From JBBRLG01 sp038231495 (GTDB taxonomy: Bacteria; Planctomycetota; Planctomycetia; Gemmatales; Gemmataceae), in the NCBI GenBank assembly GCA_038231495.1, contig JBBRLG010000238.1, positions 1-10,680 of the forward strand: 10,680 bases of DNA. The letters are read 5' to 3'. Below are positions 7,153 to 10,680 of the stretch, in pieces. A model generated the notes under the pieces. It made no database searches. It saw only the letters and a list, made by a program, of their open reading frames with translations, and was not told where the DNA came from. The first letter of the stretch is position 1. Each line of letters opens with the position of its first letter. The translations under genes and the position numbers were made by a program.

Positions 7153-8091
7153 TCACAGGTCCCGTTCAAAGACCGGAAAACTCCCTTGTCGGCGGAAGTA
7201 CTGTTTGTAGAAGCGCGCCAGCTGCGGCACGTCCGACGGCACCTGGGCGGCGAAGGTTTCCAGGTCGGTGTCGTCCAGGCGCATGGCCGCGAAGTTGAGC
7301 AAGTCGAGCGCCAGCGGCGTGGCGTTCTGGTCCGCGGCGGCCAGGAAGCTGAACAAGCCCTTGATTCGCTTGGTCGTCAACCCTTCCGTGCCGAACGCAC
7401 CCAGGCGGAAGCACGGCATCGCCGAATCGACTTGCTTGGGCAGGGCGTACGTCGCGCCGGAAATGATGATGGCGACCGCCAACGGCGGGCCGTCCCCCTT
7501 GCCCCGGTGAGCGAATAGCGCGTCGGGCGGGAAGTACGGATTGCGGAACAGGTACTCTTCCAGGGCCGCGACCGTTTGCAGCCGCAATACGTTCGGACCC
7601 ATCGCCAGCATCGCCGGCACGTCCGCGACGGTCAGCGGCGTGATCTGGTTGCTGACCCGCGCCGACGGCGTCGGCATCTCCGCGAAGTCCATGACGTAAT
7701 TAATCATCTCGTGCACGGCCTGGAAGCCGTGGGCGAGAAAGAAGTCGCGTTGGGTCGTCCACTCGGTGCGGTACGCCGCGCAGGCGCGGTTCATATTGCG
7801 CGCCTTCATCGCGGCGAAAACGGCTTCGAGCAACGGTTCGGCGCAGTGTTCGTAACCGGCCCGGCACCACGGATAGCTGACCCGGCCGTTGGTCTGGAAC
7901 GTGGCGTAGGCGACGACCAGGCCGTCAACCTCGGCATAGTAGCGGGTGCCGGGATCAAAGTCGGCGGCGTGGGTACGGCGGCGAACCTCGTCGAGCGTGG
8001 CGGCCTTGAACTTCGGCAGCGTGGCGGCGGCTTCGTTGTAGATGCTGACCTGCGCCCCGTCGTCTCCCGGTGCGTACGTCCGGATTTTCAT
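7153..8091 (-). CDS. GNAT family N-acetyltransferase
   Basis: A 312-residue protein. The N-terminal half is a recognisable GNAT fold: MKIRTYAPGDDGAQVSIYNEA opening, core strands YYAEVDGLVVAYATF, a helix AEPLLEAVFAAMKARNMNRAC, and WTTQRDFFLAHGFQAVHEM, which corresponds to the typical 'FlekhGF' C-terminal motif. The second half (after about residue 150) looks like a degenerate second GNAT copy (ITPLTVADVPAMLAM...GDGPPLAVAIIISGATYA). It would transfer an acetyl group from acetyl-CoA to an amine; the substrate is not predictable. I chose ATG at 8091; an upstream GTG at 8124 would add 11 residues, but GGAGGG lies about ten bases before the ATG. It is the first gene of the minus-strand run. Confidence 0.88.
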   Translation of the reverse strand: MKIRTYAPGDDGAQVSIYNEAAATLPKFKAATLDEVRRRTHAADFDPGTRYYAEVDGLVVAYATFQTNGRVSYPWCRAGYEHCAEPLLEAVFAAMKARNMNRACAAYRTEWTTQRDFFLAHGFQAVHEMINYVMDFAEMPTPSARVSNQITPLTVADVPAMLAMGPNVLRLQTVAALEEYLFRNPYFPPDALFAHRGKGDGPPLAVAIIISGATYALPKQVDSAMPCFRLGAFGTEGLTTKRIKGLFSFLAAADQNATPLALDLLNFAAMRLDDTDLETFAAQVPSDVPQLARFYKQYFRRQGSFPVFERDL

Positions 8092-8198
8092 GGCAGTCGA
8101 ACCCTCCGTCCGCCCCCGATGCACGAACCGCTGCCGGTTGTCGCATTGGCGCCCTCGCGTGCGTGGATGAGACCCCCGGCACGCGCCGTACCCTCTTT

Positions 8199-8227
8199 AC
8201 ATTATGTTGCCGGCCCATTCTACGCAA
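8199..8227 (-). promoter_or_regulatory. Possible promoter for the acetyltransferase gene
   Basis: On the minus strand, TTGCGT (8222-8227) is followed after 17 bases by TAATGT (8199-8204), with the better -10-like CATAAT overlapping at 8201-8206 (spacing 15). The match to sigma-70 boxes is partial. It lies about 110 bases upstream of the start codon. Confidence 0.3.
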
Positions 8228-8413
8228 GCAGACCGCCGTAAGAATCCGTGCGCTGCGGGCGGAAGATTCGGCGACGCCGTTCACCGCGGTGGTGGGAGTC
8301 GGACAGCAATAGACATCCCGTGCTGGGAGTTTTCTGGGTGCGCGGCAGCGCAGGACGCGCGTCACCGTTCGTTTCTGCCGGACTCCCCTTGTTTCCCTTC
8401 GGGGCGACGGACA

Positions 8414-8475
8414 CGGAAACGAACTTTTTCGTCCTAAACGTCAGCGGGCTAATGCTTTGAGAAAGTTCGTTTCCG
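8414..8475. repeat. Perfect 14-bp inverted repeat with 34-base loop
   Basis: CGGAAACGAACTTT (8414-8427) faces AAAGTTCGTTTCCG (8462-8475). The 34-base loop has no obvious further structure. No T-tract follows, so it is not a standard terminator, and no gene ends next to it. It could be the arms of a very small element, a binding site pair, or part of a structured RNA. Confidence 0.6.
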
Positions 8476-8610
8476 CACCCCCCCTGGCACACCCCCCCGG
8501 AGTTGACCACCAACGGCACGGTCCTTGGGGCAGGCGGTAGGGCCGTTGGCGCGCGGCGGAGCTTCCGAGCCAAGGGCACAAAAGTCTCCAATCGACAAAA
8601 CGGTGAACGA

Positions 8611-8639
8611 TTACGATTCGACGACGCCGTTGCTACAAT
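8611..8639 (+). promoter_or_regulatory. Possible promoter for the cytochrome gene
   Basis: TACAAT at 8634-8639 is a good -10 box. TTACGA at 8611-8616, 17 bases before it, is a poor -35 box. If used, transcription would start near 8646 and the leader of about 180 bases would contain the entire G-rich inverted element. Confidence 0.35.
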
Positions 8640-8663
8640 AGAGGGGCAGCGGTTATCGTTCTG

Positions 8664-8785
8664 GTAACCGTCACTCCCCCCTTGCGAAGGGGGGGTAGGG
8701 GGGGTGGATGCAATGACTGTGTACTGCGAGCGTTCTTCACCCCCCCCTACCCCCCCCTTCCCAAGGTGGGGAGTAAGCGGTTCGG
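8664..8785. repeat. G-rich palindromic repeat element (two inverted copies)
   Basis: The left copy (about 8664-8707) reads GTAACCG, TCACTCC, C6TT, GCG, AAG7, TAG7, TGG. The right copy (about 8736-8785) is the same design in reverse complement, separated by a 28-base core. Each copy also has an internal palindrome of C-tract and G-tract around CTTGCGAAG or CTTGGGAAG. The whole could fold into a very stable stem, and the two seven-G runs could form a G-quadruplex. A third, cut-off copy begins at 10643. This looks like a dispersed MITE- or REP-like repeat. Confidence 0.7.
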
Positions 8786-8824
8786 CCCCCGGTTGGTTTC
8801 TTCGAGGGAAGGGGAGACGCATTC

Positions 8825-10192
8825 ATGACCCGTTGGTCTTTGATTCTAATTGGGGTACTGGCGTTCGGTACGCAGACCGCGCGCGCTGCCGATGCCGAGG
8901 CGGTCGAGCGCGGCAAGAAGGCGCTGCTCGGCCGCAGCTTCAGTCCGCCGACCATCACCCTCGACGCCTACCACCATCTGTGGAAACAGTGGGGTCTCGA
9001 CAAGAAGCCGGCCCCCGACGAGTATCAACGCCTCTTCCGCGAGCGCTACGGGTTTCACGAAGCGCCTTACGCCAACGGCATCCTGCCGATGGGTGTGCGC
9101 GAAGCGCCGCTGCCGTTCGGCCTGTCCGCGAAGAAGGGCATCAGCCTCGACTGCATGCTCTGCCACGGCGGTTCAATCGCCGGTCAGAGCTACGTCGGCC
9201 TGGGCAACACCACGCTGGAATTGCAGGCGTTTTTTGAGGAGACGGCCATCGCCGACGGCCGGCCGGGCAAGACGCCGTTCCGCTTCGGCAACGTCCGCGG
9301 CACCAACGAGGCCGGGGCCACGTCCGTCTTCCTGCTCGGCTACCACAACCCCGACTTGACGCTGCGCCTCAAGCCGGTCGATCTCGAACTCAAGGACGAT
9401 CTGTGCGAGGACGTGCCGGCGTGGTGGCTGCTCAAGAAAAAGAAAACGATGTACTACACCGGCGGCACCGACGCGCGCTCGGTCCGCTCCATCATGCAGT
9501 TCATGATGAGTCCCCTCAACTTCCCGGACAAGTTTGCCGACGAGGAAAAGACGTTCGCCGACATCCGCGCCTACATCTTGTCGCTGGAACCGCCGAAATA
9601 CCCGTTGCCGGTCGATCGAGAACTGGCGGCCAAGGGCGCGGTGCTGTTTCTGCACAATTGCGCCAAGTGCCACGGCACCTACGGCAAGGACTGGACCTAC
9701 CCCAACAAGGTCGTGCCCATTGACGAGATCGGCACCGACCGCCGGCGCTACGACGGCATCTCGAAGAAGTTCGGCGACTATTACAACAAGACCTGGTTCG
9801 CGGAAGAGAAATCAGGCTGGTTCGGCGACGAGTACAAGGCGCTGGAGACCGCCGGCTATCAGGCACCGCCCCTCGACGGCGTCTGGGCGACGGCCCCCTA
9901 TTTTCACAACGGCTCGGTGCCGACGTTGGCCAACGTCCTCAATTCCCGGACGCGGCCGAAGGTTTTCACGCGTTCCTACAAGACGGACCTGGACGCTTAC
10001 GACGCGGAGAAAGTAGGTTGGAAAGTGCGGGTGCTGGACAAGGCACCGGACCCGGCTTCCGTGAAGCCGATCGAATTCCGGCGGGTCTACGACACGACAC
10101 AACCGGGCCGCGGCAACGGCGGTCATACCTTCGGCGACGAACTCACCGACGCCGAACGCGCGGCAGTCATCGAGTATCTGAAAACGCTGTAG
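8825..10192 (+). CDS. Exported dihaem cytochrome c, RoxA-like
   Basis: A 455-residue protein. Residues 1-21 are a signal peptide (MTRW, a hydrophobic run, cleavage after ARA), so the mature protein is outside the cytoplasmic membrane. Two CxxCH haem sites are present: CMLCH (110-114) and CAKCH (279-283). The segment PPLDGVWATAPYFHNGSVPTL (about 348-368), followed by RPKVFTRSY and AYDAEKVGW, closely recalls the RoxA/RoxB-type dihaem oxygenases and their uncharacterised relatives. The length is less than the roughly 650-700 residues of RoxA itself. The role is probably electron transfer or oxidation in the periplasm; a rubber substrate should not be assumed. ATG at 8825 has GGAG eight bases upstream. 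The gene stands alone and converges on a tiny gene at 10337-10423. Family confidence is good, substrate unknown. Confidence 0.9.
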   Translation: MTRWSLILIGVLAFGTQTARAADAEAVERGKKALLGRSFSPPTITLDAYHHLWKQWGLDKKPAPDEYQRLFRERYGFHEAPYANGILPMGVREAPLPFGLSAKKGISLDCMLCHGGSIAGQSYVGLGNTTLELQAFFEETAIADGRPGKTPFRFGNVRGTNEAGATSVFLLGYHNPDLTLRLKPVDLELKDDLCEDVPAWWLLKKKKTMYYTGGTDARSVRSIMQFMMSPLNFPDKFADEEKTFADIRAYILSLEPPKYPLPVDRELAAKGAVLFLHNCAKCHGTYGKDWTYPNKVVPIDEIGTDRRRYDGISKKFGDYYNKTWFAEEKSGWFGDEYKALETAGYQAPPLDGVWATAPYFHNGSVPTLANVLNSRTRPKVFTRSYKTDLDAYDAEKVGWKVRVLDKAPDPASVKPIEFRRVYDTTQPGRGNGGHTFGDELTDAERAAVIEYLKTL

Positions 10193-10211
10193 CTAACGAA
10201 AAGGATGGGCC

Positions 10212-10328
10212 GAAGTCGGGAGGCTACCCGTAGCCACAAGCGGCTCGCTTGTTGGCTGGTCGCCGCCGAACTGGCGAGCCAACAAGCGGGCCGCTTGTGG
10301 CTACGGTCTGGTTCAGCCTTCCGACTTC
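10212..10328. repeat. Nested palindrome between convergent genes
   Basis: The inner stem pairs 10228-10257 with 10277-10306 (29 of 30 positions, the exception being G-U compatible) around a 19-base loop. It begins CCGTAGCCACAAGCGGC. An outer stem pairs 10212-10225 with 10315-10328 (13 of 14). Each inner arm is itself a hairpin (AGCCACAAGCG facing CGCTTGTTGGCT), so the DNA can fold as one long stem or as two smaller ones. It sits 20 bases after the cytochrome stop and 9 bases after the minus-strand small gene ends, so it may stop transcription from both sides, although T-tracts are missing. Confidence 0.8.
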
Positions 10329-10336
10329 AGGCCGGC

Positions 10337-10423
10337 TTACTTGCGGTGCCGAATCTTGGCACGCATCCGGCGTTTCTTCCGACCCACTTTTCGTCTGCCA
10401 CTGCCACGACGCCGGCCACCCAT
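10337..10423 (-). CDS. 28-residue basic protein, bS22/AURKAIP1-COX24-like
   Basis: Short ATG-to-TAA frame of 28 codons. The peptide starts MGGRRRGSGRRKVG and ends RKKRRMRAKIRHRK: more than half Arg and Lys, no acidic residue, no Cys. The C-terminal part resembles the AURKAIP1/COX24 domain of tiny ribosomal proteins such as the actinobacterial bS22, and more loosely bTHX. Such proteins bind rRNA in the small subunit. Support for a real gene: AGGAGGT ends five bases before the ATG (the best ribosome binding site in the window) and a good promoter lies about 90 bases upstream. The reading frame ends before a palindrome that may end transcription. It is too short for most gene finders. Identity as a ribosomal protein is inferred from composition and a short motif. 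Confidence 0.72.
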   Translation of the reverse strand: MGGRRRGSGRRKVGRKKRRMRAKIRHRK

Positions 10424-10429
10424 GTCCTA

Positions 10430-10436
10430 CCTCCTG
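10430..10436 (-). promoter_or_regulatory. Strong ribosome binding site of the small basic gene
   Basis: On the minus strand AGGAGGT lies five to six bases before the ATG at 10423. A near-perfect Shine-Dalgarno sequence contrasts with the weak or absent sites of the larger genes here and supports high expression. Confidence 0.8.
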
Positions 10437-10515
10437 AGCTGTTTACAGGTTCGCTCGCGGTCCTAGTTGGCCCCCGACGGCGTGGGTCGGGCTGAAGCAC
10501 AATTGGGAAGGGTGT

Positions 10516-10543
10516 ATTGTAGAGGATGCCCCACCCTTGACAA
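10516..10543 (-). promoter_or_regulatory. Sigma-70-like promoter of the small basic gene
   Basis: On the minus strand TTGTCA (10538-10543) and TACAAT (10516-10521) are 16 bases apart; each matches its consensus at five of six positions. Transcription would start near 10509, giving a leader of about 85 bases before the ATG at 10423. Confidence 0.65.
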
Positions 10544-10642
10544 GTCCGCCGTCAACATTCCGTAGCGGTCCCGCGACTAATCATTGCACTTGCGCGCCAA
10601 CCGGAGTAAAAAGTTACCTAGCTTACGCACCTTATCAAAGAA

Positions 10643-10680
10643 GTAACCGTTCACTCCCCCCTTACGAAGGGGGGTAGGGG
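10643..10680 (+). repeat. Third copy of the G-rich repeat, cut by the window end
   Basis: GTAACCGTTCACTCC, then C-tract, TTACGAAGG, GGGGTAGGGG repeat the left copy at 8664-8700 almost exactly (one base inserted after GTAACCG, one G to A change, a shorter G-run). The rest lies beyond the window. It stands upstream of the promoter of the small basic gene. Confidence 0.75.

Larger units (their letters stand above)
8092..8824. other. Divergent intergenic region, about 730 bases, no gene seen
   Basis: This lies between the divergent acetyltransferase and cytochrome genes. Reading frames here have no family resemblance and run through palindromes and C-tracts. It holds a possible minus-strand promoter (8199-8227), a 14-bp inverted repeat (8414-8475), a smaller one (CCAACGGC at 8510 facing GCCGTTGG at 8542), a possible plus-strand promoter (8611-8639) and the G-rich inverted element (8664-8785). 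A structured RNA could be present, but none is recognised. Confidence 0.5.

Noticed and set aside
8220..8822. 200-codon frame on the minus strand in the intergenic region
   Set aside because: It runs through the G-rich palindrome and the 14-bp inverted repeat, has low-complexity composition and no recognisable domain.
8704..9237. Plus-strand frame overlapping the start of the cytochrome gene
   Set aside because: It is an out-of-frame shadow; the cytochrome frame has a signal peptide, haem motifs and a ribosome binding site.

Overview
The window looks like a GC-rich planctomycete chromosome, most likely Gemmataceae-like. This is inferred from gene content: a transmembrane Ser/Thr kinase with a WD40 tail, an ISAzo13-type ('Rhodopirellula') transposase, a FIST protein, a RoxA-like dihaem cytochrome, weak or absent Shine-Dalgarno sites, and many short palindromic or heptanucleotide repeats between genes. 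No rRNA, tRNA or CRISPR array was seen.

Layout. Positions 152-552 (minus) hold the C-terminal part of a SMI1/KNR4 (SUKH) gene. It is cut exactly at the left end of an ISAzo13-like element (about 553-1906), whose imperfect 15-bp terminal inverted repeats can be read directly. The transposase has no normal start codon and a +1 frameshift, so it is probably dead. The right end of the element supplies the stop codon of the kinase gene. From there to 8091 four genes lie on the minus strand, in transcription order: GNAT-type acetyltransferase, FIST protein, RNase Z-like metallo-hydrolase, WD40 Ser/Thr kinase. The gaps on both sides of the FIST gene consist largely of 7-bp direct repeats arranged as inverted arrays. 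These repeats extend reading frames upstream of the true starts, so FIST is called from 7033 and the hydrolase from 5734. Positions 8092-8824 carry no convincing gene but hold several inverted repeats, a possible promoter and a G-rich palindromic element. Positions 8825-10192 (plus) encode an exported dihaem cytochrome c. It converges on a 28-codon very basic gene (10337-10423, minus) that resembles the bS22/AURKAIP1-COX24 class of tiny ribosomal proteins. A large nested palindrome lies between the two. The right edge starts another copy of the G-rich repeat.

The four minus-strand genes are not an evident pathway. Kinase, FIST and GNAT are signalling or modification families and the hydrolase is RNA-processing-like, but each gene is separated from the next by about 120-150 bp, so co-transcription is uncertain. 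The most notable content is the non-coding architecture: heptad arrays, G-rich inverted element, nested palindrome and IS-made gene truncation. The unusually small ribosomal-type gene, with its strong ribosome binding site and promoter, is the other highlight.
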